Source: Clostridiales bacterium (lineage in GTDB: Bacteria > Bacillota > Clostridia > Christensenellales > CAG-138). From it: 21,315 nucleotides of DNA. The DNA lies in the NCBI GenBank assembly GCA_019416935.1, contig DXWI01000022.1, positions 1 to 21,315 on the forward strand. Reading direction: 5' to 3'. Below, piece by piece: positions 1-6,196 of this stretch. The number at the start of each line of letters is the position of its first letter. The first letter of the stretch is position 1. The notes beneath the pieces were generated by a model, which ran no database searches, was not told where the DNA came from, and saw nothing but the letters and a program-made list of their open reading frames with translations. The position numbers and the translations under genes are program-made.

Positions 1-53
1 CCTAGTGGCTTGTCTATTTCCTATGCACTTTTGCAAACATCATTGTACGCCAT

Positions 54-79
54 CGCCGCCCTCCATTCGGAGGGCGGCG
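54..79 (-). terminator. GC-rich hairpin downstream of the CGGC-protein gene
   Basis: A perfect 11-bp inverted repeat (CGCCGCCCTCC / GGAGGGCGGCG) with a 4-base loop lies about 40 bases past the stop codon of the CGGC-domain gene. It probably ends or stabilises the 3' end of the glyA transcript. No U-run follows on either strand, so it is not a textbook intrinsic terminator. Confidence 0.45.
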
Positions 80-119
80 CTTGCTCGCTGTCATATGGGG
101 GGGAGCGTCCGCCTGCGGC

Positions 120-452
120 TCAGTGCGTATGGTCGATCAGCCGCGCCCGACCGTCCAGCTCGCGCTCCATGCCCGCCCGCATCGCCTTTGCAAACGGGCA
201 GGGATAGCCGATCGGCGTGCCCTTTTGGATGCAGGAGGCCAGCGCGATCGTGTCCGCGCCCCGCTTGACCAGCTCCCGTGCGCGCAGCACCGCCCGTTTG
301 CCGGGGCAGCCGCCGCAGCTCACAAAGCCGACGATCTCAACGTCCTCTTCCACGCCGGCAAATGCGCCCGTGCGTTCCCGAACCGCCCGAAAATCCGTCG
401 TTCCGGGGCAGCTCTCCTCGGTTTGCATGCACCGAATGACGCCCAGTTTCAT
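120..452 (-). CDS. CGGC domain-containing protein (putative metal-binding)
   Basis: A 110-residue protein with the features of the small CGGC-domain family, whose function is not established but whose cysteine pattern suggests metal or Fe-S binding. Visible cysteines are C8, C15, C46 and C49 (the CGGC motif after a hydrophobic strand), C74 and C85. The N-terminus MKLGVIRCMQTEESCPG and the 'LASCIQKG' segment are typical. The start is supported by a GAGGAGG ribosome binding site seven bases before the ATG. The gene lies 61 bp downstream of glyA on the same strand with no obvious terminator between, so it is probably cotranscribed and also under glycine-riboswitch control. Length is normal for the family. 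The family call is good; the biochemical role is unknown. Confidence 0.85.
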   Translation of the reverse strand: MKLGVIRCMQTEESCPGTTDFRAVRERTGAFAGVEEDVEIVGFVSCGGCPGKRAVLRARELVKRGADTIALASCIQKGTPIGYPCPFAKAMRAGMERELDGRARLIDHTH

Positions 453-513
453 ATCATGTCCTCCTCATAAAAAGGTCGTGTATCATCGCGCGTCCGCCGC
501 TGCGGGCAGCGTC

Positions 514-1767
514 TCACTCGTAGACCGGGAAGCGGCTCGTGATCTCGCTGACGATGGCGCGAACCTCATCCGCGCTCGCCTCATAGTCCGTCGCCGTGCG
601 CCAAATGCAGTCCGCAATCTGCTCCATCTCGGCCACGCCGAGGCCGCGGCTGGTCACGGTCGGCGTGCCGATGCGCGCACCGCTGGTGACGAACGGCTTC
701 TCCGGGTCGTTCGGCACGGCGTTCTTGTTGATTGTGATCTGTACGGTGTCGAGCCGGCGCTCCAGTTCCTTGCCCGTCAGATGGAGCGAGCGCAGGTCGG
801 CCAGCAGCAGGTGGTTGTCGGTGCCGTTCGAGACGAGCTGCATGCCGCGCCGCATCAGCCCATCGGCCAGCGCTTTGGCGTTTTCGACCACGCGGCGCTG
901 ATAGTCGGCAAACGAAGGCTGCAGCGCCTCCAGTAGGCAGATGGCCTTGGCCGCGATGACGTGCATGAGCGGGCCGCCCTGCATGCCGGGAAACACCGCC
1001 TTGTTCAGCGCGGGGCCGAACGATTCCTTGGCAAGGATCATACCGCCGCGCGGGCCGCGCAGCGTTTTGTGCGTTGTCGTGGTTACTACGTCCGCGTACG
1101 GCACGGGGCTCGGATGCACGCCCGCCGCCACGAGGCCGGCTATGTGCGCCATATCGACCATCAGCAGCGCGCCCACGCTGTGCGCAATCTCGGCAAAGCG
1201 CTCAAAATCGATGATGCGCGAGTACGCCGATGCGCCCGCCACGATCAGCTTCGGCCGCACCTGCTCCGCGATGCGCTGCACCTCGTCGTAGTCGATCAGA
1301 CCCGTCACCGGGTCGATACCGTAGGAGGAGAAGGCATAGTACTTGCCGGACAGGTTGACCGGCATGCCGTGCGTGAGATGGCCGCCGTTTTGCAGGCTCA
1401 TGCCGAGCACGCGGTCGCCGGGGTTGAGCAGGGCAAAGTACACGGCGAGGTTCGCCTGCGCGCCGGAGTGCGGCTGCACGTTCACATACTCCGCGCCGAA
1501 GAGCTGCTTGGCGCGCTCGATGGCAAGGTTCTCCACCATGTCCACGAACTCGCAGCCGCCGTAGTATCGCTTGCCGGGGTAGCCCTCGGCATATTTGTTC
1601 GTCAGCACGCTGCCCATCGCCGCCATGACGGCGGGAGAGGCCAGGTTTTCCGACGCGATCAGCTCCAGATTGCGCTGCTGCCGGTTCAGCTCGCCCGCCA
1701 TCGCCTCGGCCACGGCGGGGTCCTGCTCCATGAGAAAGTGCAGGTTGCGTTCCACATTCTGTTCCAT
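514..1767 (-). CDS. glyA: Serine hydroxymethyltransferase
   Basis: A PLP enzyme that interconverts serine plus tetrahydrofolate and glycine plus 5,10-methylene-tetrahydrofolate, the main source of one-carbon units in the cytosol. The 417-residue length matches the family. Visible motifs are the N-terminal 'LELIASENLAS' block, 'NKYAEGYPGKRYYGG' near residue 60, 'DMAHIAG' at 205-211 and the PLP lysine K234 in 'TTTTHKTLRGPRGG'. The chosen ATG has GGGA close upstream. A second in-frame Met at residue 13 is possible but its upstream context is no better. Expression is predicted to be set by the glycine riboswitch in its leader, in line with glycine being substrate and product. The next gene downstream is the CGGC-domain protein. 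Confidence 0.97.
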   Translation of the reverse strand: MEQNVERNLHFLMEQDPAVAEAMAGELNRQQRNLELIASENLASPAVMAAMGSVLTNKYAEGYPGKRYYGGCEFVDMVENLAIERAKQLFGAEYVNVQPHSGAQANLAVYFALLNPGDRVLGMSLQNGGHLTHGMPVNLSGKYYAFSSYGIDPVTGLIDYDEVQRIAEQVRPKLIVAGASAYSRIIDFERFAEIAHSVGALLMVDMAHIAGLVAAGVHPSPVPYADVVTTTTHKTLRGPRGGMILAKESFGPALNKAVFPGMQGGPLMHVIAAKAICLLEALQPSFADYQRRVVENAKALADGLMRRGMQLVSNGTDNHLLLADLRSLHLTGKELERRLDTVQITINKNAVPNDPEKPFVTSGARIGTPTVTSRGLGVAEMEQIADCIWRTATDYEASADEVRAIVSEITSRFPVYE

Positions 1768-1801
1768 TTCCCGTTTCCATTTCCTTCCTAGAAATAATAA
1801 G

Positions 1802-1834
1802 GGGAGCGATTGCCCGATGCTCGGACACGCTCCC
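1802..1834 (-). terminator. Riboswitch expression-platform terminator hairpin upstream of glyA
   Basis: On the minus strand GGGAGCG pairs with CGCTCCC, and inside it TGTCCGA pairs with TCGGGCA, giving a long hairpin followed by the moderately U-rich CTTATTATTT before glyA. It lies about 40 bases after the second aptamer. A second small hairpin, AAAGACC/GGTCTTT (1839-1858), sits between them and could take part in the switch. The tail is not a clean U-run, so termination is inferred from position and structure. Confidence 0.6.
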
Positions 1835-1870
1835 TCTGAAAGACCTCTACCGGTCTTTGCCAGCGATATC

Positions 1871-2050
1871 GGTACTCTGTCCTTTTGCCTGAGAGATTCG
1901 GCCCAACCTTGTGTAAAAGGCTGCCTTGCACCTTCGGCCCCCGCCTATGCGGGTTTCTCCAGAGTCCCCTCCGTTTTCAGTCCTGCCCGAACCGGGCGCC
2001 TGAGAGTGTCATTCCTTCGGCGAACCGCGCGGCCTGCTGCTAGGGCTGCC
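1871..2050 (-). promoter_or_regulatory. Tandem glycine riboswitch (second aptamer canonical, first degenerate)
   Basis: Read on the minus strand, the downstream aptamer (about 1872-1966) has every hallmark of the glycine class: P1 ACTCTG pairing with CAGAGT, 'GGAGAAACCCGC', 'GGCCGAAGGTGCAAGG', then 'AATCTCTCAGGCAAAAGGAC'. The upstream aptamer (about 1978-2050) keeps 'GCCGAAGGA' and 'CTCTCAGGC', but they are separated by only a few bases, so stem P3b is essentially missing, and no clear GGAGAG 5' strand is visible. It sits in the leader of glyA. Most such switches activate expression when glycine is abundant; for glyA the direction is not certain from sequence. Confidence 0.9.
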
Positions 2051-2134
2051 GGCAATCGGGTTGCCGTGCCGCCGCCAAATAACCGCGGATTTCTTTCCTG
2101 AAACTTTCAAAGGGAGATATGATATTGTTATTAT

Positions 2135-2163
2135 ATTATATATTGTGTCGACCGACCTGTCAA
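2135..2163 (-). promoter_or_regulatory. Consensus sigma-70 type promoter of the glyA leader
   Basis: A perfect -35 TTGACA (2158-2163) and -10 TATAAT (2135-2140) are separated by exactly 17 bases on the minus strand. The predicted start is near 2128, giving a leader of about 360 bases that contains the glycine riboswitch. The AT-rich island stands out from the GC-rich surroundings. Confidence 0.88.
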
Positions 2164-2276
2164 CCGTTACTTTTCGCCTTCGCCGCCCATGCGTGGCCAG
2201 CCGCGGATCATCCCGGCGGAAGGGTGGGGCTTGGCTTGATGTAAGAGGGATGGAGCTGGCGGAAAGCATGGATGCA

Positions 2277-2302
2277 GTATCCGGCAAACGAGCGCCGGAT
2301 AC
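2277..2302. repeat. Perfect 9-bp inverted repeat in the hinT-glyA intergenic gap
   Basis: GTATCCGGC is followed eight bases later by its exact complement GCCGGATAC. It lies about 80 bases past the hinT stop codon and may act as a transcript 3' end, but there is no U-run on either strand. The rest of 2164-2382 shows nothing convincing. Confidence 0.5.
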
Positions 2303-2382
2303 AGGGCATTGCCGCGGCAGGCGAAGGATCGCCGGAGGCAGGGGGGGCGATGGGATGCATGGATACGGCGCAATTCGGCCGG

Positions 2383-2727
2383 TCAGCCCGGAGGCCACTG
2401 CAGCGAGCGTCCGCCGAGCAGATGCAGATGCAGGTGGGGCACGCTCTGGCCCGCAGCCTCACCGATGTTGGTCACGAGCCGGTAGCCGCTCTCCGCCACG
2501 CCCAGCGCATGTGCGACGCGCTTTGCCGCGGCAAACATGGCCATCAGGGTGCGCCCGTCCGCTTCGGTCAGCGCGTCCGCACTTTGGATGTGCCGCTTGG
2601 GAATCACGAGCACATGCACCGGCGCCTGCGGATCGATATCATAAAACGCCAGCACCTCGTCATCCTCGTACGCCTTCTTCGATGGGATGCGCCCATCCGC
2701 GATCTTACAGAACAGACAATTTTCCAT
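2383..2727 (-). CDS. hinT: HIT-family nucleotide-binding hydrolase (HinT-like)
   Basis: A 114-residue histidine-triad protein. HinT enzymes hydrolyse purine nucleoside phosphoramidates and aminoacyl-adenylate-type adducts in the cytosol. The catalytic triad is visible as H98-L-H100-L-H102 in 'VPHLHLHLLGG', and the N-terminal 'CLFCKIADGRIPS' carries the usual C4/C7 pair. The start has a strong AAAGGAG site just upstream. Length is normal. It is the last gene of the prmA-rsmE-mtaB block, an order common in Clostridia, but a 237-bp gap separates it from mtaB, so it may have its own promoter; none is convincing in that gap. Confidence 0.95.
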   Translation of the reverse strand: MENCLFCKIADGRIPSKKAYEDDEVLAFYDIDPQAPVHVLVIPKRHIQSADALTEADGRTLMAMFAAAKRVAHALGVAESGYRLVTNIGEAAGQSVPHLHLHLLGGRSLQWPPG

Positions 2728-2894
2728 ACAAAACTCCTTTCCAAAAGATTTCTTTTCTCACCCCACGCCCGCCGTTTTGCATGGCGCAAAGCAACTGCCG
2801 GTGGGGAGAGCCGTCCATACCCGGTATCGCCGTTCATCTTTCCTGACGGCAGCAAACGCCGTATTGTACCGGATGCGAACCGCTCAGCCGCTCG

Positions 2895-2931
2895 CGATCA
2901 GCACGTTCGCCCGCTTGCCGGCCATACCGGC
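2895..2931 (-). repeat. 37-bp in-frame fossil duplicate of mtaB TRAM-domain coding sequence
   Basis: Positions 2895-2931 match 3120-3156 inside mtaB at 35 of 37 bases, as a direct repeat 225 bp apart. The copy lies beyond the mtaB TAG (2965-2967) in the same reading frame. Translating through the stop gives 'RFLELCAGMAGKRANVLIASG' in two pieces around the match and then TGA, against 'AGMAGKRANVLIESG' in the real gene. This fits the remnant of a partial tandem duplication or recombination of the mtaB 3' end. The rest of 2728-2964 shows nothing else recognisable. Confidence 0.8.
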
Positions 2932-2964
2932 GCACAACTCCAAAAACCGTCCCGGTACCGCGCG

Positions 2965-4341
2965 CTACACCGGCTCGCCGAGCGCGGTCTTGCCGTCCGC
3001 ACCGGTGACCAAAACGCGCACAAGATCGCCCTCGCGGCACGGATCACCCGGCAATAGGCCGCCGCCGGAGACGATGCGCACGCGCACATAGTTTTCCGTA
3101 TATCCCTCGCCGCCGCTTTCGATCAGCACGTTCGCCCGCTTACCGGCCATGCCGGCAACGAACGCCGTTTCGAGCCGGTCGCCCAGCCGGATGAGCTCGG
3201 CCGCGCGCGCCTCGCGCACGCGCTTGGGCAGATGCCCGGGCATGGCGTCCGCCTTCGTGCCCCGGCGGCTGCTGTACGGAAACACATGTATGCGCGCAAA
3301 CGCCGCACGCTCGACAAATGCGAGCGTCTCCTCGTGCTCCTGCTGCGTTTCGCCCACAAATCCGGCGATCACATCGGTCGTGACGGCGCAGCTTGGCGAA
3401 GCCTGCCTGAGCAGCGCGACCGAACGGAGATATTCTTCCGTCGTATACCGCCGGTTCATGCGCTTGAGCACCGCGTCCGATCCGCTTTGTAGCGAGAGAT
3501 GGAACTGCGGGCACACGGCGGGCAGCGCAGCCACGGTTTCGGCAAAACGCTCGTCACAGAACTTTGGTTCGAGCGAGCCGAGCCGGATGCGCGGCAGACC
3601 GTCGATTCCGGCCGCCATGCGCAGCACGTCGTTCAGGTCGCCCTCGCCGCTGTCGAGCCCCCAGCTCGCCAGATGGATGCCGGTGAGAACCACCTCGCGG
3701 TAGCCCTCGGCGGCGAGTCGGGTCAGCTCCCGCCGGATGCTCTCGAGCGGACGCGAGCGGATCGGTCCGCGCGCATAGGGGATGGCGCAGTAGGTGCAGA
3801 AATTGCGGCAGCCGTCCTGAATCTTGAGCGTGGCGCGCGTGCGGCTGTCCGCCACCGCCGACAGCTCCTCAAACGCGCGCACGGTTTTGAGGTCATGGAC
3901 TTCGTTGATCGCAATGCGCGGGGCGGGCGCAGGTTCCCTGTCGGCCGGTGAGGATTCGCCGGCTGCACGCGGCTGCACGGCGGCCCCTGCCGCTTCGCGC
4001 GCTGCGAGTGCGCTTTCGACGAGCCGCACGATATCGCGGCGGCCATCCGTACCGACCACGAGCGAAACGCCCTCGAGCGCCGCCACCGCCTCTGCGGCGG
4101 TCTGGGCGTAGCAGCCGACCGCGGCCACGAGCGCGTCCGGGTTCATGCGGTGCGCGCGGGCGAGCATATGGCGCGACTTCTGGTCGCTCACCTGCGTGAC
4201 CGTGCAGGTGTTCACAACGTACACGTCCGCCCGCTCCGAAAAGGGTACGCTCTCATAGCCGGCAGCCAAAAACAGCTCCAGCATCGCCTGCGTTTCATAA
4301 TGGTTGACCTTGCAGCCAAGCGTATAAAAAGCGACCTTCAT
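2965..4341 (-). CDS. mtaB: tRNA t6A37 methylthiotransferase MtaB
   Basis: A radical SAM methylthiotransferase that converts t6A to ms2t6A at position 37 of ANN-decoding tRNAs. The 458 residues show the N-terminal MTTase domain with cysteines C10, C46 ('VVNTCTVT') and C77 ('AVGCYAQ') for the auxiliary cluster, then the radical SAM motif C178-x3-C182-x2-C185 in 'DGCRNFCTYCAIPYARG', and a C-terminal TRAM domain from about residue 400. A proline/alanine-rich stretch around 120-145 is a linker-like insertion. The gene starts 9 bases after the rsmE stop with a weak GGCGGG site, so translation is probably coupled. A duplicated scrap of its 3' end lies just downstream. Confidence 0.95.
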   Translation of the reverse strand: MKVAFYTLGCKVNHYETQAMLELFLAAGYESVPFSERADVYVVNTCTVTQVSDQKSRHMLARAHRMNPDALVAAVGCYAQTAAEAVAALEGVSLVVGTDGRRDIVRLVESALAAREAAGAAVQPRAAGESSPADREPAPAPRIAINEVHDLKTVRAFEELSAVADSRTRATLKIQDGCRNFCTYCAIPYARGPIRSRPLESIRRELTRLAAEGYREVVLTGIHLASWGLDSGEGDLNDVLRMAAGIDGLPRIRLGSLEPKFCDERFAETVAALPAVCPQFHLSLQSGSDAVLKRMNRRYTTEEYLRSVALLRQASPSCAVTTDVIAGFVGETQQEHEETLAFVERAAFARIHVFPYSSRRGTKADAMPGHLPKRVREARAAELIRLGDRLETAFVAGMAGKRANVLIESGGEGYTENYVRVRIVSGGGLLPGDPCREGDLVRVLVTGADGKTALGEPV

Positions 4342-4350
4342 CCCGCCGTC

Positions 4351-5064
4351 CTACTCCAGTTCGTACAGCACCTGCGCGAGCATCGCCATGCCCGCCGTTT
4401 CGGTGCGCAGAATTCTCGGCCCAAGCGACACGGATACCGCGCCCGCGGCGGTCAGCCACGCGACCTCCTCGCTTTCCAGCCCGCCCTCCGGCCCGATGAT
4501 GAGCGCGATGCTTTCGCCCGCGCCGCCGGCGAGCGCCGCCTTCAGGGAGGTTGTCCGCTCCTCCTCATAGGCCGCGAGCACCGTGTCGAACCGGGAAAAA
4601 TCCACTTGCCGGAGCGGCAGCACGCCCGATACCGACGGGATTATGCCGCGGCGCGACTGCTTGGCCGCTTCGGCCGCCACGCGCTGATAGCGCACGCGCT
4701 TGTTCTCAAAATCGCGCGTCGGCACGGCCACGCACCGCTCGGTCACGACCGGCGTCACCGCCGCCACACCGAGCTCGACGCATTTTTGTACGATCACTTC
4801 CATCTTGCCGGTCTTAGGCAGCGCCTGAAACAGCGTCACGCGGCAGCGGGGCTCCGTCGGGGATGGATGCGCGCCGCTCAGCGCGCACGTCACCTCGTCC
4901 TGCCCGACCGCGGTGATCACGCCCGTATAATCGGTGCCCGCGCCGTCGCAGATCTCCACCGCGTCGCCGGCGCGCAGCCGCAGCACGCGCGAAAGGTGCC
5001 GCACGTCCTCGCCCGTGATGCGCGCGGTATCGCCCGCAATATTCTCCGTAAAAAATCGGCTCAT
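4351..5064 (-). CDS. rsmE: 16S rRNA m3U1498 methyltransferase RsmE
   Basis: A SPOUT-fold methyltransferase that methylates N3 of U1498 in 16S rRNA. It starts 'MSRFFTENIAGDTARITGEDVRH', an N-terminal PUA-like segment, followed by the SPOUT domain with 'LIIGPEGGLESEEV' (GPEGG about 191-195) and 'SLGPRILRTETA' (about 214-224), the knotted SAM-binding region. Length is 237 residues, normal for the family. The frame is open far upstream, but the true start is fixed by the ATGA four-base overlap with the prmA stop and by alignment to the usual N-terminus. It is the middle gene of the prmA-rsmE-mtaB operon. Confidence 0.95.
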   Translation of the reverse strand: MSRFFTENIAGDTARITGEDVRHLSRVLRLRAGDAVEICDGAGTDYTGVITAVGQDEVTCALSGAHPSPTEPRCRVTLFQALPKTGKMEVIVQKCVELGVAAVTPVVTERCVAVPTRDFENKRVRYQRVAAEAAKQSRRGIIPSVSGVLPLRQVDFSRFDTVLAAYEEERTTSLKAALAGGAGESIALIIGPEGGLESEEVAWLTAAGAVSVSLGPRILRTETAGMAMLAQVLYELE

Positions 5065-6026
5065 CTCGGCCGCCTCGCCAGCAGGGCCACCCAGCCCTCG
5101 GCCGCTTTCTCCGCTTCCACGGCAAAGCCCGCGCGGCACAGCGCCTCGCGCACCTCGTCTCTGCGCTCGTCGATCACGCCGGACACAATGAACGACGCGC
5201 CCGGCTTGCAGCAGGGATAGGCGAACGGCGCAAGGCGGATGATCACGTCCGCCACGATATTGGCCACCACGATGTCGTACCGGCCCAGGATGCGCCGTTG
5301 CAGATCGGTATCGGTCAGCACGTCTCCGATTTCGATGCGGTAGCCCGCCTCGCCGATGCCGTTCATCTCTGCGTTCTCGCGGGCGATGTGCTCCGCGATG
5401 GGATCGATGTCCACGGCGACGGCCTCGCTCGCGCCCAGCAGCCGCGCGGCAATCGACAGGATGCCGCTGCCGCAGCCCAGATCGAGCGCCGTATCGCCCG
5501 CGCGCACGGTGGATTCGAGAAATTCGAGGCACATCCGCGTCGTATGGTGCGCGCCGGTGCCGAACGCAAGGCCCGGATCGAGCTTGAGCACCGTGCGGCC
5601 GGTCGCCGGCTTCGGCTCCCATGAGGGCAGCACGAGCAGCCGGTTGCCGATCTCGAGCGGTTTATAGTATTGCTTCCAGTTGTTCGCCCAGTCCTCGTCG
5701 TCCCGGACGGAGACGGTCATGGCGAGCGTGCCGAGGTCGAAGCCGATGTCCAGCCCCCTGAGCCGCTCGATGGACGCGCGTGCCGCATCAAGCACCGGCT
5801 CGTTTTCCGGCAGCACGGCCAGATACGCCTTGACACAGGGCGTGTCCGCGCCGATCCTGTCCATATCCGCAAAGTCCCAGTACAGCGCGCTTTCCTTCAG
5901 AAACGCCGCCGCACTCTCCCGGCTTTCCTCAATGGAGAAGCCGGACAATCCGGCGCTTGTGAGCGAGCCGCAGACCGGCTCCGCGCCGGCGTCGGTGGTA
6001 TACACCGCAATTTCATACCATTTCAT
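5061..6026 (-). CDS. prmA: Ribosomal protein L11 methyltransferase PrmA
   Basis: A SAM-dependent methyltransferase that trimethylates ribosomal protein L11. The 321-residue product begins MKWYEI, the usual PrmA N-terminus, so the ATG at 6024-6026 is firm. Motifs are 'LDPGLAFGTGAHHTT' at 149-163, the SAM-binding 'DLGCGSGILS' from 182 and 'VANIVADVI' as the substrate-side motif. In many Firmicutes this gene follows dnaJ; here the upstream neighbour is an unrelated regulator, and prmA has its own promoter. That promoter's -10 box ends only six bases before the ATG and there is no ribosome binding site, so the mRNA is predicted to be leaderless. The stop overlaps the rsmE start. Confidence 0.96.
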   Translation of the reverse strand: MKWYEIAVYTTDAGAEPVCGSLTSAGLSGFSIEESRESAAAFLKESALYWDFADMDRIGADTPCVKAYLAVLPENEPVLDAARASIERLRGLDIGFDLGTLAMTVSVRDDEDWANNWKQYYKPLEIGNRLLVLPSWEPKPATGRTVLKLDPGLAFGTGAHHTTRMCLEFLESTVRAGDTALDLGCGSGILSIAARLLGASEAVAVDIDPIAEHIARENAEMNGIGEAGYRIEIGDVLTDTDLQRRILGRYDIVVANIVADVIIRLAPFAYPCCKPGASFIVSGVIDERRDEVREALCRAGFAVEAEKAAEGWVALLARRPR

Positions 6027-6032
6027 ACCGCC

Positions 6033-6061
6033 ATTATAGCGGGAAAAGCAGGGAAGAACAA
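6033..6061 (-). promoter_or_regulatory. prmA promoter giving a predicted leaderless mRNA
   Basis: On the minus strand TTGTTC (6056-6061), a 17-base spacer and TATAAT (6033-6038) form a good promoter. Only six bases (GGCGGT) separate the -10 box from the prmA ATG, so transcription should start at or within a base or two of the initiation codon. Confidence 0.72.
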
Positions 6062-6141
6062 GGGGGATACGGCGTCAAAGCGGCCGCGGATGGGGGGAGC
6101 AGTGAAAAAACAGGAAAGGACAGGGGGGACATCGCGGGACG

Positions 6142-6182
6142 ATCCGCCTGTGTGCGGATAGGCGCGGCTAAAGAACCGCGCC
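6142..6182 (-). terminator. Two adjacent hairpins after the chimeric LacI gene
   Basis: GGCGCGG/CCGCGCC (6161-6182) and ATCCGC/GCGGAT (6142-6159) are back-to-back perfect stems 14 to 55 bases past the stop of the regulator. They probably mark its transcript end. No U-run follows directly on the minus strand (a T6 lies about 30 bases further on), so the mode of termination is uncertain. Confidence 0.45.
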
Positions 6183-6196
6183 CGATTGGCGCGCGG

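Noticed and set aside
961..1791. A 276-residue plus-strand frame over glyA
   Set aside because: It is antisense to a well-conserved gene with a riboswitch and promoter on the other strand.
5065..5622. N-terminal extension of RsmE over prmA
   Set aside because: It is the out-of-frame shadow of prmA. The ATGA overlap and the family N-terminus place the start at 5064.
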